A stretch of DNA of 64,000 bases from assembly GCA_038277395.1 (NCBI GenBank), contig CM076189.1, positions 209,662,011-209,726,010 on the forward strand, in the 5' to 3' direction. This DNA comes from Dryocosmus kuriphilus (lineage: Eukaryota > Arthropoda > Insecta > Hymenoptera > Cynipidae). The notes below the pieces were generated by a model. The model was given only the letters and a program-made list of their open reading frames with translations. It did no database searches and was not told where the DNA came from. The position numbers and the translations under genes are program-made. The first letter of the stretch is position 1. Each line of letters begins with the position of its first letter. Of this stretch, positions 1 to 11,620 are shown one piece after another.

Positions 1-59
1 CATGGAAAAGTTGTTTTTTAAAAATCAACTTTGCATAATGCAGTTCTGTATTGATTTAA

Positions 60-390
60 AAATTAATCTTCGAGAAATTGAGCTTTAATTTCAAAACTTT
101 TTACTATTCCATTAATCGAATATCTCATGGAGTAGCGAATATTTCGACACATGATTTATCATTTTTTCAGTATTAACTAACATGTTTTTGAAGAAGAAAA
201 AAGAAAAAAACTCATTCTTAATTCTTATTTTGTTGTGAGAATATGAATTGTAATCTCATATTTTTGGAAAAAACGAAATTATATGTGCTGCCAAGTCCGG
301 GTTCTCCAGGGCTCCATCTCTAATCGAAAAAAGGAATAAAGCAATTTTTGCACTTCTTCTAATTTAACACTGTAAACAATATAATACTAT
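60..390 (-). repeat. Interspersed repeat, copy 1
   Basis: This stretch is a diverged inverted copy of 41808-42173. Shared landmarks include the CTTCTTCTAATTTAACACTG end, a GCTGCCAAGTCCGGG block, a run of ACTCATTCTTAATTCTTATT and a GAAATTGAG block. Two copies in opposite orientation 41 kb apart show a dispersed family. No terminal repeat, coding frame or target duplication was found, so the class is unknown. A small open frame over its edge (364-588, minus) is low-complexity and is not called. Confidence 0.6.
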
Positions 391-891
391 AAGAAATTCT
401 TTCTCCGCAAAGCTTTGAGTATTTGAACTTTTAAAGCTGGTAACCGTGTAACGCAATTTATAAAAAATTTGTCGAAATTTCTTTTTAGTGTTGTAGTTTC
501 TAAACCAATATAGATGTTCGATTTTCTCTCCTTGATTTTGGTAGGTATGGTTTTTTTTTCTGCAAATATTCAGACTCATTTTCCCCAAAAAGACGGCACT
601 TTTTTTCTTTATAGTTTTCTGAGTTGGTACTAGTATAGTGAATATATTCCATAATTAAATTATTGTGCCCACATCTTGGAAAAAATAAGATAGTATTTAT
701 TTTTATAAATAATGAAAATTGAGCTGCCGGATCGAAGATATATATTAGGGTTGTCCAAAAAATGCCTAGTTTGAAAAATGCAATGTGCTGTCGAAAACTC
801 TTGTTCCTTTTTTAAAAAAAGAAAATCCTTAAAAAATTTTAATCCAAACGTATGAAATCTTGCACTACCGCAACGAGGTCAAAGGTTAAGT
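391..891. other. AT-rich interval, nothing recognised
   Basis: No coding frame, RNA gene or repeat structure could be supported here. Confidence 0.5.
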
Positions 892-1351
892 TCTAAATAT
901 CTTTGTTATTTTCATACTTACAAAAAAAATTTTTCGGACAATATTAGCCTACTTTTTTATGGTAAATTTAATGGGGAAATGCAATTTTAAAGAAAAAATT
1001 GTTTAGCAACTTTTGTTTACATAAATTACTTTTTTTTTTTAATGATTAAGACGTTTAGTGTACCTAGACGTGTATATATTCTCTATACGAATTCATTTGT
1101 AAATAAATAAAGAAGAACTAAACAGACATACAAATAATCTATATTACACCAATGAATTCGTACCGAAAATATTTACATGTCTAGGTACACTAAGCATTGT
1201 AATCATTAAAAGAAAAAGTAAATTATGTAAAGCAATGCTACTAAACAATTTTTTCATAAAATTCCAAGTCACCAATAAATTTACCATAAAAAAGTAGGCT
1301 AATATTGTCCTAAATATTTTTTTTTAAGTACGAAAACAACAAAATATTTAG
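892..1351. mobile_element. Fold-back (palindromic) element of about 460 bp
   Basis: The left arm (892 to about 1090) is matched in reverse complement by the right arm (about 1145-1351). The ends read TCTAAATATCTTTGTTATTT and, on the other strand, TCTAAATATTTTGTTGTTTT. Interior matches include AAAAAGTAGGCTAATATTGT and TAGTGTACCTAGACGTGTA. A loop of about 50 bp separates the arms. There is no coding capacity, so it resembles a MITE or fold-back element. No convincing target duplication was seen. Confidence 0.65.
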
Positions 1352-1360
1352 ATCCAGTTC

Positions 1361-1475
1361 CAGTTTTATTCTACCTAATTTTATCCATTTAGGTTTTAAT
1401 CAATTCTAAATCTTCTTATTCTCTCCGTTTCTGTCCTAATATACATCTGATTTTATATAAATATTATAATATTAA
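1361..1475 (+). repeat. Isolated piece of the TTCTATCC-type degenerate repeat
   Basis: About 100 bp here closely match part of the degenerate array at 4735-5625, best seen against 4945-5035. Both carry the succession CCTAATTTTAT, CAATTCTAAATCTTCTTATT and CCGTTTCT. It lies directly beside the fold-back element. Confidence 0.6.
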
Positions 1476-4062
1476 AAATTATAGCTTGTAAAATATATAT
1501 TTTTTTATTTTGTACAATTATTCACTGCAACGAATATTATTTACAAAAAATTTACATTATGATTTTGGCCCACAGGGTCAATTTCTAAAACTTTGAATTT
1601 TCAAATTCAAAAACCAAAAAGAAGACAAATATTTCAAAATTTTGTTGCGTAATTCTTTCGGATGCCAAACCACAACTTTTTTTTGCCCAGTTTGGCACAG
1701 TAGTATCTTTGTTGAACTACGAAATTCCAAGGGAATCAAAAAATTTTAATTTATTACTAATTGTAAGTTTCTCACAAAAAATTGCATCATCAGTTCTGTA
1801 AATATTTTATTTTAGTATTTATTTGTATTTATATTATATTATTAAAATTTTCACTCAAATTGTCGGGAAAATTTATTTTTCCCTTTTCATTTTACGATTA
1901 CTTGATTCAAAAATTGCCTTTAGTGTAGTTTTATAAATTATAGTCCAGTAATTAACGAACTGGAAACTACCTTTAAAGACCGGGTTTATCAGGTTACGAA
2001 ACTTAATTAAATAAAATTAGGTCATTTTTATCAATTAATTTGTATTTTCCAAACCTGCACTGTTGAACTTAAATTAAATGTACAGCCTTGAATATACAAA
2101 AGAAATTGAAATTATCGGTTTAAGTATTTTTAAACTGTATAATATAAATTGGTAAAGGAAAAGGAAAAATTTCTAAGATAAAAATATTATTTATTTCTTC
2201 AAAAGGAGAAAATTGGATCAATATACAGACGCAATTACAATCATGATTAGAATCACGCAGAATAAATTATACAATACGGAATTATGTATATTGAATTAAA
2301 ATATATTTTACACTTTGGACAAATAGTCTGTACCTCACTATAAAATCGTTTTTTAATGCACGCCGTCGAGTGGATTACGTAATACCAAAAAGCGTATCAA
2401 TAATTTTCGTAGAAAATGCACAATAATTACGTACAAATGTTTCCATTTCCTCTGGTGTCATTTTTTCCAGTATTCACAAAATAATGTTCCTTCATACAGA
2501 ATTACATTTTCTCAGGGAAGAAAATTAACTTATACCACTAATATATTAAAGATATTCGATAAATCGAAAAAAAATTATTTCAGTTAAACCATGTTAGTTT
2601 GGAAGTTTAAGGAACTTTTTCGCTTACAAAAATTTGTGAAAATCATACTATCAAGAAGTCCTAAATTCAGACTTTGGTCATTCATAACTAATATATCAGA
2701 AACAAAATAAGATATTCTTTCTCAATACTTGCTGATATTTTTTAATACTATAGTGTATTATTTCCGATAGTTGAAGTACTTTCACATTTAATTGTTGACA
2801 CTTGTTTTAACTTCATTCAGAAAAAAGGATTTGTATACAATCAAATAATTATTATTGTACAATAATTAAAGTTGAAGAATTTCTCTGTTTCTAAAGAAAA
2901 ATTTCTGTATTTCACACCTTCAATAAATCTCACTGAACCACCGATTGTGTCTTCGCAAAAAAAACGATTTCATAAGCGCAACCGTAAGGCAGTCTATGGC
3001 CTCCACTTTAAGAACCTTTTTACGGTAGCAATTACCCTGTAAACTGGTTTAATATAAACCGTACGATGACCGAAGATTTCCCTAACAGTTTTTCGAAAAC
3101 CACTTTTCGTCTAAAAGACACTTCTTCACAATTCACGCGATCGCAAGGGAGACTTTTCCATTTTGATTTTGATTCAACTTGGTTCTCTCTTTAATATCAT
3201 CGCCACATTTTTCAGCCACAAGAATAGAATTGACAAAAATTTTTGTTTATTATTTGATGCTTACTCGTAAATTGCACTTGATTTTCGTTTCTGTCTGTAG
3301 CAAAATTCGTTTCCGCTCGCTCACAATGGCTTGAGCAGGTCTCTATTAATTTTGCTCACTCTTGTAAACGAGACACGAGCGAACGAGCATAAACTCTTTA
3401 TTTTATTGGACATACGTTATATGCCTTTGCAAGTGTAGGAATACTTATTATTATGTACATAACAGTCCTCGTCAAAATACTTCTATGTGAGTATGCATAT
3501 ACACTATACACACTCTGGCAATAAATGTGCAGCGTCAAGATTACTCCTGGAGTGATATAACTCGAACACATTGCGTATAAGCATTCTGCACGTTCAACAA
3601 ATCAATAATTACAAAACTTTGACAATAACGACGATTACACCGATAATGCAATAAGCTTAGTTTGTAAAATAGTGTTTTTCTCACAAATCAGCAGCGCTCT
3701 TTTACGCTAACGACTAAACGAACCAAAAAAGTCATATTTTCTTCAATCGTCTTTTTTTTCGATTTTAAAAATTTGACTGGTCTATTTTCAAGCGCTTCAA
3801 TTTAAAAATAACAACTAAAATATTTTAGTAAATTAGATTATCTAATTCTAGTTACATACATCTTTCCAAATCCTACATTTCGTTATTGGTCAGAATCGTA
3901 CAAAATAACAGAATGTTACTCTAAAAAACATTTTTATGAATAATTGCCAAGAGATAAATATAATGTAAATCCGTGATAACGAATTTTATTCAAAATTGAG
4001 AATTATGTAAGCAAAGGATCATAATTATATTACTTTTCACTTATATAAAAAATGGTTGCTGA
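1476..4062. other. AT-rich interval, no gene recognised
   Basis: No coding frame longer than about 60 codons and no clear inverted or tandem repeat was seen. The part from about 2940 to 3760 has more mixed base composition but no recognisable product. It lies downstream of the ZIP11-like gene on the minus strand. Confidence 0.5.
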
Positions 4063-4526
4063 TTTATTATCGTTTAAATAAAAATTTTTTTTTAGTTTTT
4101 TTCCCCACCTAATCCTAATATTTAAAATCACACTCCAGAAGGGTTTCCTATAAATAAAATTGTTGCAATGAGCGTTCTTGAGGCTGCACATAAAAAAACT
4201 GGCACACATTTTTTAAATGAATACTTTGTATAGAAATTTGCTAAGAGAACGATTTAAAAATTGCACCAGTAATTGCTCTTTAAACCTGATTTTAAAAAGT
4301 ACTCCAGCTTTTGTCTTCAATAATCAGAAACTGTTTTTTGCTCTCGTTCTTTAAGACTAGTTTTCGTCGAATTGTCGCAAATCAGACTCTCTTCAACATG
4401 CAGACAAATACTGATATCGGAATGTAGCTCTAATCTATCAGTCGACGTCGTCGTTATCGTTGGTTTTTCGTTATCCAGCTGCCTGAAATAACAACGCTCA
4501 TACAAAATGAGTTTTAGAAAATTATC
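4063..4526 (-). other. SLC39A11: Probable 3' UTR of the ZIP11-like gene with first AATAAA
   Basis: The coding stop ends at 4527. Reading on along the minus strand, the first AATAAA polyadenylation hexamer I see is at 4068-4063, which would give a 3' UTR of about 460 nt. A 62-codon open frame within it (4505-4317, minus) resembles nothing known. A donor-like AG|GTTAAG sits at the stop codon, with an acceptor-like TATTTCAG about 45 nt downstream. Using this pair would only add a few residues, so it is not annotated as an intron. Confidence 0.35.
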
Positions 4527-4605
4527 TTAACCTAATCCAACGTCCAGAGCCATCATCACCAGGAATCCAACAACTGAACTCCAGCTGGCCAGTTTACCGT
4601 TTCCA
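4527..4605 (-). CDS. SLC39A11: Last coding exon of ZIP11-like zinc transporter
   Basis: On the minus strand this 79-bp exon completes a split codon and then encodes 25 residues before TAA: SGNGKLASW, then a hydrophobic stretch, VMMALDVGLG and stop. This matches the conserved C-terminus of animal ZIP11 (SLC39A11), including the LDVGLG ending. ZIP family members move zinc or other divalent metals into the cytosol across membranes, and this piece forms the last membrane segment. The exon is preceded by a long pyrimidine run and TTTTCAACAG at 4606-4615. It starts in phase 2: the AG left by the exon ending at 22992 plus the first T here make the expected Ser codon. The exon is short, but the exact phase match and the family-specific residues make the call firm. 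Confidence 0.9.
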
Positions 4606-4734
4606 CTGTTGAAAACAAAAAAAAAAATTGCAGTTTTCAGAATTAATTGGAAAATTTTGAAAGAATTAATTCAATGTCAATAAAATGTTTTGAAAGTTTT
4701 AGTCGTTATTACAGGCTTCGATTGAAACGTCTAA

Positions 4735-5625
4735 ACAAGTTTTTAATCTTTCTATCAATCTATCTATTGAAAAATTATCTCCATCCATTTCTGTTCTGAC
4801 CTATTGAAAACTAATCTCGTTCCACCAATTTCTGGTCTAATATATTTTAAATCTATCTTATTCCACATGAATTCCAATCCTATTATATTCTAAGCCTGCC
4901 TTGTTCTATAAATTTCTATTCTATTTCTGAAATTACCTAATTTTATCTATTTAGGTCTTAATCAATTCTAAATCTTCTTATTCTATCCGTTTCTCTCATA
5001 ATATACTCTATCTGATTCTATATAAATATTATTAATTTTTATCTCATTTTTCTTTCGCCGACATCAATCCTATTTTTGCTTTCCAAGATAGTATACCCTT
5101 CCACCCGATTATATTCTAAATGTATCTAATATTCTATCCGAGATTCTATCCATTTACATCGTGATTGATTCTAAACCTATTTCATTCTATCCATTTCTGA
5201 CCTAACCTTTTGCAAACTTATCTCTTTCCATTTACTTCTGTTCGAACATAATTCAAATGTAACTCACTCTCTAAATTAATGTCTTATTTAATTTTAAACC
5301 TATCTCGTTCTATCCATTTCTCTTCTGTTTTTAAAACTACCTGATCAATTCTAAATTTGCCTTATTCTATGAGTTTCTGTACTAATACGTATATTCTACT
5401 TTTATTTCACCATATCCATAATAATAATAATCACTCTCTTTCTATCCAATTATTTTGTAATTAATTCTAAAACTATCTCATTCTATCCATTTCTATTATA
5501 ACTGTTTCTAAACCAACCTGATTTTATCCATTTAGCTCTTGATCTATTCTAAATCTACTTTATTCTATCCGTTTTTGTCCTAATATATTGTAAACTTATT
5601 TAATTGTATCCATTTCTATTTTCTT
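4735..5625 (+). repeat. Degenerate tandem repeat, TTCTATCCATTTCTG type
   Basis: The motif TTCTATCCATTTCT, followed by phrases such as CTAATATATT and CTAAAYCTATCT, recurs roughly every 40-60 bp through this interval with many substitutions and indels. It looks like an old, decayed minisatellite. A fragment recurs at 1361-1475. There is no coding content. Confidence 0.7.
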
Positions 5626-6529
5626 CTATTCTGCGGCAAAGAATTTACCAAACAAGACTTTATAATACGAGCAAAATGTAAGAAAACTGGACAGAAAAAT
5701 GGATTGCAATAAAATTATCGAAACGTTCGCAGTACCTGTTTTTGCAAAAAAGACATGCATACGGATACAGCAAATAATAAATAACCATTGATGAAATTGG
5801 AAAAAGTGCAACAAGACAAACAGGCTAAAACCGATGAAAAAAAAATCAAAAAACTGAAAAAATTTGAAGAATAGAATGAGATCTGATTTCCAAGTTTGGA
5901 CAAGAAAGGATCACTAATGGGGTTTTTGAATAATTTTTTCCAAAATATTACAGTTCTATAAGCTAAATATTAGCAACTAATATTAATTTAACCACGTTTA
6001 TAATAAATATAATGAATGGATAGTAGAATGAACCAAAAAAAAAAACGAACGATTTTGTTTTATCAAACACACCCTAAAGTTGTCCCCTTGAGTGAAAAAA
6101 TACATGCGTATTTTTATTATACTTTAAAACTAAGTTTAAAGTAAACCGCGATCCTGGGCCCTTAAATAGCCCCCAAAATGATTATAACTTTTAAATAATG
6201 TTAATTTCCACGAAAATAGTAAGTATTTGACAGGAAACACAATCGATGAAACCAGACACTTATGATACAAATTTAGTCTCAGTTAGACCAAAATACTACT
6301 CTGAAACGTGAAAAATTGCCCTTTATAGGGGTTGAAAGATATTGTGCATTTTGAATACTTTATATTCAATTCTGTGGATTTTCAAGAACTTAAATAACTT
6401 GAAATTATATAGGAAAATAAACCAATTTTATGTTCACAGAAAAATAAAATATCATGGTAGTATTATAGTAGCTTTTCACATTTAAGGTTTATTATTGCTC
6501 TGATTGAGTCCAGTTTTTTAGATTTCTTG
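5626..6529. other. AT-rich interval, nothing recognised
   Basis: Two overlapping 62-codon open frames on the minus strand (5626-5814 and 5715-5903) are hydrophobic, low-complexity translations without start context or similarity. No repeats were resolved. Confidence 0.45.
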
Positions 6530-7313
6530 ACAAACACTTATTATTCTTATGTCTGTGGACAAATCAATTTTCAGACTAAACTTCTCATCCGATCTGGATG
6601 TTAAAAAAATTTAAAGTGTATTAAATTTCGCATCCTTACAACGAACGAAATTCTCTTAAAATTTCCTCAAAATTTTTTTACTTAACACACAAAATGAAAA
6701 GAAAATCTATTTCAATTCAATTTTTCACAGAAAATCTTCCACGTCGAGGGAAAGCTTATTAAAAATAATATCTAGCAGTATTAATTCGATGAAATTAAAA
6801 TTAAAATTTTTATAAACAAATTAGTGAAGAAAAGTTATATCTTTTTTATTTGCCATATTTAAATGCAGTAAACCATCATGTTCAGGAGAAAATGGAAATA
6901 AAATAATGATAACTTAAAACTAGAAGACGTTTAACATCAATTCCTAATTGTTTATTTAATAGAAAATACGAAATTAAGGTAATTTTAAATGATATATAAC
7001 TTTTTCAGCAAACTATAAACATTTCACCAATGACCTTCTGCTGTAACAGTTTGCACTACAATAACAATCGTGTATTATTTAAGCACAAATGTATTATTTG
7101 GCCATTCTTGAGCAGATAAGCTCCGTTATTTCAGCAGAATCAATAATTAGAATTTTGCCAATATTGTTTAAACAAATTTAATAAATAAATACATTGTTTG
7201 GCAACTTCTCAATAGATAAACTTCGTTTTTTGTAGCACAGCCAACTGCTAGTATGTTGATGATGTCTTTTGCAGTTATATGTGCTTTGCAATTTGAGTAA
7301 TCTGTGTATTTTT

Positions 7314-7738
7314 AAAATGATTTTTGGATGTTAATGTTGACGTTGGCTTTAGGGTCGCAATAACCTTAATTCAATCTTTCATTTTATCAAACGTTTCGGC
7401 CTCGATTATGGACCCTCATCAGTGATTTATTTCTGAAATATTGGTACACAAAATTTTGTTGTTGTTGATTCATGGATATAAGAATTATTCGTTATATTGA
7501 TGTAAATGCAGACTATAATTTTAAAAAACACTAACGTAAAGTCATTTGGGCATAGCTAAATCATAAAAGTTGGAATTTAAGAAATTTTATTTTAAATACA
7601 AGAAGTTATCAATATTTGTGGGTTGAGAAATATCGTTCAACACTTTTTTTAAAAAACTAAGTAGATTACTGAACAGTTGAACACTTTTAAAACTTTTTTG
7701 CGTTTACGTTGTCAACATCAACATCCAAAAATTATTTT
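7314..7738. mobile_element. Small inverted-repeat insertion with hammerhead-like motif
   Basis: The ends carry an imperfect inverted repeat of about 30 bp: AATGATTTTTGGATGTTAAT at the left, and on the other strand AATAATTTTTGGATGTTGAT at the right. TTAA occurs at both edges (7312-7315 and 7737-7740), which could be a target duplication. Inside, on the minus strand, CTGATGAG (7422-7415) and GAAAC (7397-7393) flank a possible short helix, as in hammerhead ribozyme cores. The element lies just inside the left arm of the Transib-associated structure. Confidence 0.45.
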
Positions 7739-8258
7739 AACTAAGGGTCGATACAACTCCTTTCTTAAACATTTTTTAAATGATTTAAATAAATAAATGT
7801 ATTATATTTATATGAATTTTTCTTTTCTATACAACCATTATAATACCTGGCTTACTGATACTTCTTAGTAACTAGCAGTATGTCGTAATTCTTTTGTTTT
7901 CGAAACTTTATTTCTTCTTTTTTGTATAACGATTAGAACACTTGCTTTAGTGACAAAAACCAGCTATAACCAGAATTTGTTTTCGCTATTATTTGCTGCA
8001 TTTGTGGACATTGTGTTCTCTTGTTCATTGATCTTAAGTTATTTCCTCCCCCTGAAGTTTGGGTAAACGCTAGCTAGCGTATCTGATTTAATTAGTTAGT
8101 TTAGATATTCTCTTTCTATTCATTTTGGAAATATTTGTTTGTCTTTCTTCTTCTCATCATATCGATTGATTTTTGTGTTGCTCAATACTCTTACATTAAT
8201 TTTGTGTCTTAGACTGTTGTGTCTTTTCAATTTGTAGTTTTTTTTTAAAGAAGCAGTC

Positions 8259-9730
8259 ATGGCATCTATTAACATTGTTAATAAAAAAGTATTCGATGTT
8301 TTGTTAAATTCGAGTTCTAAGACTGCAGAAGTTTTGTGCAACCATTTCAAGGAAAAGCATTCCTTTTCTTCGAATTTGGAAGGGTTAGTTCGAAACAGAC
8401 TCACTCAATATTTTTTACCATCTTTCAACAAAAGGTGGAGACCTTGTTGTAATAAGGAAAATTTTATTCAGAACAATACATCCTGATGGAAAGTATATTT
8501 TCAGTTTCTTAAGCATCCACCTCGCAACCCCGGAAAGCAAAATTGACAAAAAAATTATCTTCTTTAAAGGTTTTGAAGAATGTTCGGAAAAAATGATAAA
8601 AGAGGAAGGGTTGACTCAATAAAATAGAACGTGACAAAAAACGATGTTGACATACTGCTAAAAATGCAAACTTTGAACCAGAAGACTACAAATCAAATCC
8701 TCGTGAAAAGGTGTTTTAAACATGTCAAGTAGCAAAAAATAGATTTAGAGGACATGAAAGCAGATACACCACAAGAAGGAATACCGTTCTCTGATGACGA
8801 AGTACTAGCGTTTTTCACTGATCTAAAGCTGAGCAAAAATAAATATGAACTGCTTAGAAAACGTTTGAAGGAGAAAAATGTTAATGTTCTTTCACCATGC
8901 AAAATAATGACAAATGCTAAACAGCAATGCTATCCGCCGAATTCGGCTATAGAAATTACCGAAACAGGGGCTACTATACATCTTTAAGAACTACTTGATC
9001 ATACCGCTGGACCAGTATTGCAAACAGATGATGTTATACCTCCTGAACATACAAAAAATCTAAAAATGAGAGTCAAATAGGGTTGTGATGGCACGCCTGG
9101 CTTAGATCCATATCAACACAAATCTGAAAATGCAATGATTTCAACCTCAAATCTTTTTTTGATGTCGATGGTACTTCTAACTGTACATGATGAAACAACA
9201 TTGTATTGAAAGCAGTCCATGACAAACGAAAGCGTTCGATTCAAAATGAACTACGAAAGCAAATTGGAATAATCGTTGAGGTGATAAAATATGGATCTGT
9301 CTGCACAAACGATGGAAACACGGCCTGAAAGTTCTTTCACAATTTCGAGAAGGTCAGTAAGGTTACCGGTGTTGATGTGCAACTGATAAGAAATTTGTAC
9401 ATAATTTTGCAAGTTTTGTCATCCGGTAAGCCTATTAACACTGAACGCTTCCAGAAGTTTATGAGTGATACTGCAGAGCTTTACGTAAAAATGTACAGTT
9501 GGTACTTCATGCCTGCGTTTATGCACAAAGTTCTCACACATGGCGCAAAAATAATTGACTCTTTTGTAGTTCCAACGGGTCAACTATCAAAGGACGCACA
9601 AGAAGCAAGAAACAAAGATTTGAAGAGGTGCAGGGAAAACAGTACGAGAAAGTCATCTCCAACTTTCATAAACGAGGACATACAGCATTTTTTGTAAGTT
9701 TCTGTTCATCCATTTTTGGGAAGCTTGAGG
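8259..9730 (+). pseudogene. Decayed Transib-family (RAG1-related) transposase
   Basis: Pieces in several frames follow the order of Transib transposases. First comes an N-terminal part from ATG 8259 with LPSFNKRWRPCCNKENF. Next is IPFSDDEVLAFFTDLKLSKN (from about 8778) with KQQCYPPNSAIE. Then comes a GCDGTPG motif near 9085, whose Asp fits the first catalytic residue. The C-terminal part (9279-9697) has NDGNTA, WYFMPAFMHKVLTHGAKII and QLSKDAQEARNKDLKR, and the Glu of QEARNK lines up with the third catalytic residue of RAG1. In-frame stops (for example TGA where NDGNTAR-KFF is expected), frameshifts, and loss of the middle part that should hold the second catalytic Asp show it is dead. Intact Transib proteins are about 650-700 residues; roughly a third is missing here. 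The family assignment rests on remembered motifs and not on a search. Confidence 0.75.
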
Positions 9731-10394
9731 TGGGAATCAACATATTAGCAGTTGGCTCTGCTCAAAAAACGAAGCATATCTATTGCAAAATTGCCAAACA
9801 ATGCACTTGTTTATTGAATTTTTTTAAACAATATACAGTTATTATATAAATGCGAATCGTCATAGCAATAGACTATCCCTGAGATGTTTGTAGTTGATTC
9901 TGCTGAAAAAAATAAAATTCCTATATTGAAAAATGCTCAAATAATGCCTAAATGTGAAGTAAAACAGCAAGACACATTGGCAACAGTCTAATTACGGATT
10001 ATGCTGAAACAACGAAGCTTATCTACTCAAAAATGACCAAATAATGCATTTGTCTATTACATTTTTTTAAATAATACATGATTGTTGTTGTAGTGCAAAC
10101 TATAACAGCAAAAGGTTATTGGTAAAATATTCATAGCTAATTCTGTTGAAAAAGCTAAATCTATCTAATTAAAAATACCTTAATTTCGTATTTGTTTATT
10201 AAATGGTTATAAAAAATTACTAATTGATGTTTAACGTCTTTTAATTTTAAGTAGATATTATTTTATTTCCATTTTTTTCTGAAAATAATGATTACTGCAT
10301 TTAAATGTGGCAAATAAAGAAGATACAAATTTTGTTCATTAATTTGTTTATAACAATTTACATTTTCACTTCATCTAATTAATACTGCTGGATA

Positions 10395-10623
10395 AGAGCC
10401 CAGGTGGCTCAGGTGGTAGCGCGCCGGCCTTGCAAATAAGAGGTCTGGGGTTCGAATCCTGAGTCGGGGGTACCAATGGAATTTTCTATATACTTATTTA
10501 TACCCAAGGCTCTCTCTCGTGGGTTCGGAAACCACGTTAAAAATGTTAGGTCCCCTCATAAAGAGGCCAGTGATCTTTCAGGGAAGATGCTTCATGTCGA
10601 GGGGCAAATTACTTGTGGGTCCA
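10395..10623 (+). mobile_element. tRNA-derived SINE, copy 1
   Basis: The 5' head starts AGAGCC and has an A-box-like TGGCTCAGGTGG and a B-box-like GGTTCGAATCC, as in SINEs born from tRNA genes and transcribed by RNA polymerase III. The body contains GTGGGTTCGGAAACCACG and TTAGGTCCC, which are shared in diverged form with the SINE at 47764-48088. A 7-bp target duplication, CTGGATA, flanks it (10388-10394 and 10624-10630). The homologous place in the left arm of the surrounding inverted repeat, near 6770, lacks the SINE. That empty site confirms both ends. Confidence 0.85.
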
Positions 10624-11089
10624 CTGGATATTATTTTTTATAAGTTTCTGCCTCGACGTAGACCATTTTCTGTAAAATAAAATTTTTTTTGACTAAATGG
10701 CAGTCTTGGGAAGTCAAATTTTTTTTTTCATTTTGTATATCAATGAAAAATTTTTGAGAAAATTTTTCAAAAATGTCCTACGTTATAATGATGCGAAATT
10801 GAATACACTTTAGTTTTTTTTAAGCTTGCAAATCGGATGAATAGTTTAATTTGAAAATTGATTTATTCACAGGCGCTTTTTTTTGCCCCACTGTGGTGGC
10901 GGTTTGAACTAATTTTAAAAATAAAAGACAAATATGCAATTATTTTTTCACCAAATGGTATTCCATTAGCTTAGACGGTGAGCGATAGAAAAAATGAATC
11001 TTGTATCTTCTTGTGTACCTTCGCCGACTATTGTGCACATTAGTATTTCCTTTTTGTACAAAACTTGTATAAGGTCCAAAAAAAGATTT

Positions 11090-11620
11090 TTACAATGAAA
11101 AAGAAACAGAGAGGGATGCAAAAGTTCGGGATATAGAGATTAGGATCGCCATTTTGTCCATTCTTATTCCAAAAATTGATATCCAATCGGAATTTCCGGG
11201 GGCTTTAAGTTTTTCGGGACAGTCTGATGGAACTTTGAAAATGAGGACACAATGACCCTGAAAGCAGCGCAAGGATGTTCGTCATGGCGGCGGGGCAAAG
11301 ACTCATGGTGGCGAGAAATAAAAGGGTTTTCGCGGCATAATTAGAGATTAAGCAGGCACAAACTGGTCCGGTATTGCACGTCACGGCTTGTTGATTTTGT
11401 AAATTATACACGGCCATCAATTTAAACGACCGGTGAAATGCGGCCGTTGTGTTTCAGTGGGCGTTCTACCACATCAATCATATCCTCACGGTAAATACCT
11501 CCTTTCGGTGAGCCATAGAAAATTTGTATTCTTATCAAGTACCATCGCATCGTCTCATCAGCGAAGGAAGCAAGCCGCGAGTTCGCGCTATGATACAAGA
11601 ATGGAAATATCTTATATGTA
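11090..11620. other. GC-richer intronic stretch, no gene recognised
   Basis: The stretch is less AT-rich than its surroundings and has short open frames on both strands (60-71 codons) that resemble nothing known. The part from about 11360 to 11470, rich in CGG and GGCC words, looks non-repetitive. It could be conserved non-coding DNA, but this cannot be judged from one sequence. Confidence 0.3.

Larger units (their letters stand above)
6530..10895. mobile_element. Transib-associated element with long inverted arms
   Basis: The left arm (about 6530-7260) is matched in reverse complement by the right arm (about 9735-10880). Shared blocks include AGCCAACTGCT, the AATTAATACTGCT/GGATATTATTTTT block and a CGAAATTGAATACACTTTA region. 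The outer match is AATCAATTTTCA beside TGTGG or TGTGA. The right arm is longer because it carries a SINE (10395-10623) and an internal duplication of about 260 bp. Between the arms lies a decayed Transib-like transposase (8259-9730). At the right edge the minus strand reads CACAGTG followed by an A-run (10895-10889), which resembles the recombination-signal-like termini of Transib elements. The left edge does not show it clearly. Whether the long arms belong to the Transib element itself or to a host fold-back is inferred, not proven. Confidence 0.65.

Noticed and set aside
4317..4505. 62-codon frame on the minus strand just past the ZIP11 stop
   Set aside because: It lies in the expected 3' UTR, has no known domain, and the possible small intron before it would lead to an early stop.
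10395..10475. A genuine tRNA gene
   Set aside because: A- and B-box motifs are present, but acceptor and anticodon stems do not pair well, and target duplications show it is a SINE head.
11375..11400. Possible miR-92-like word (TATTGCACG)
   Set aside because: The mature sequence match breaks after the seed and no matching hairpin arm is present nearby.
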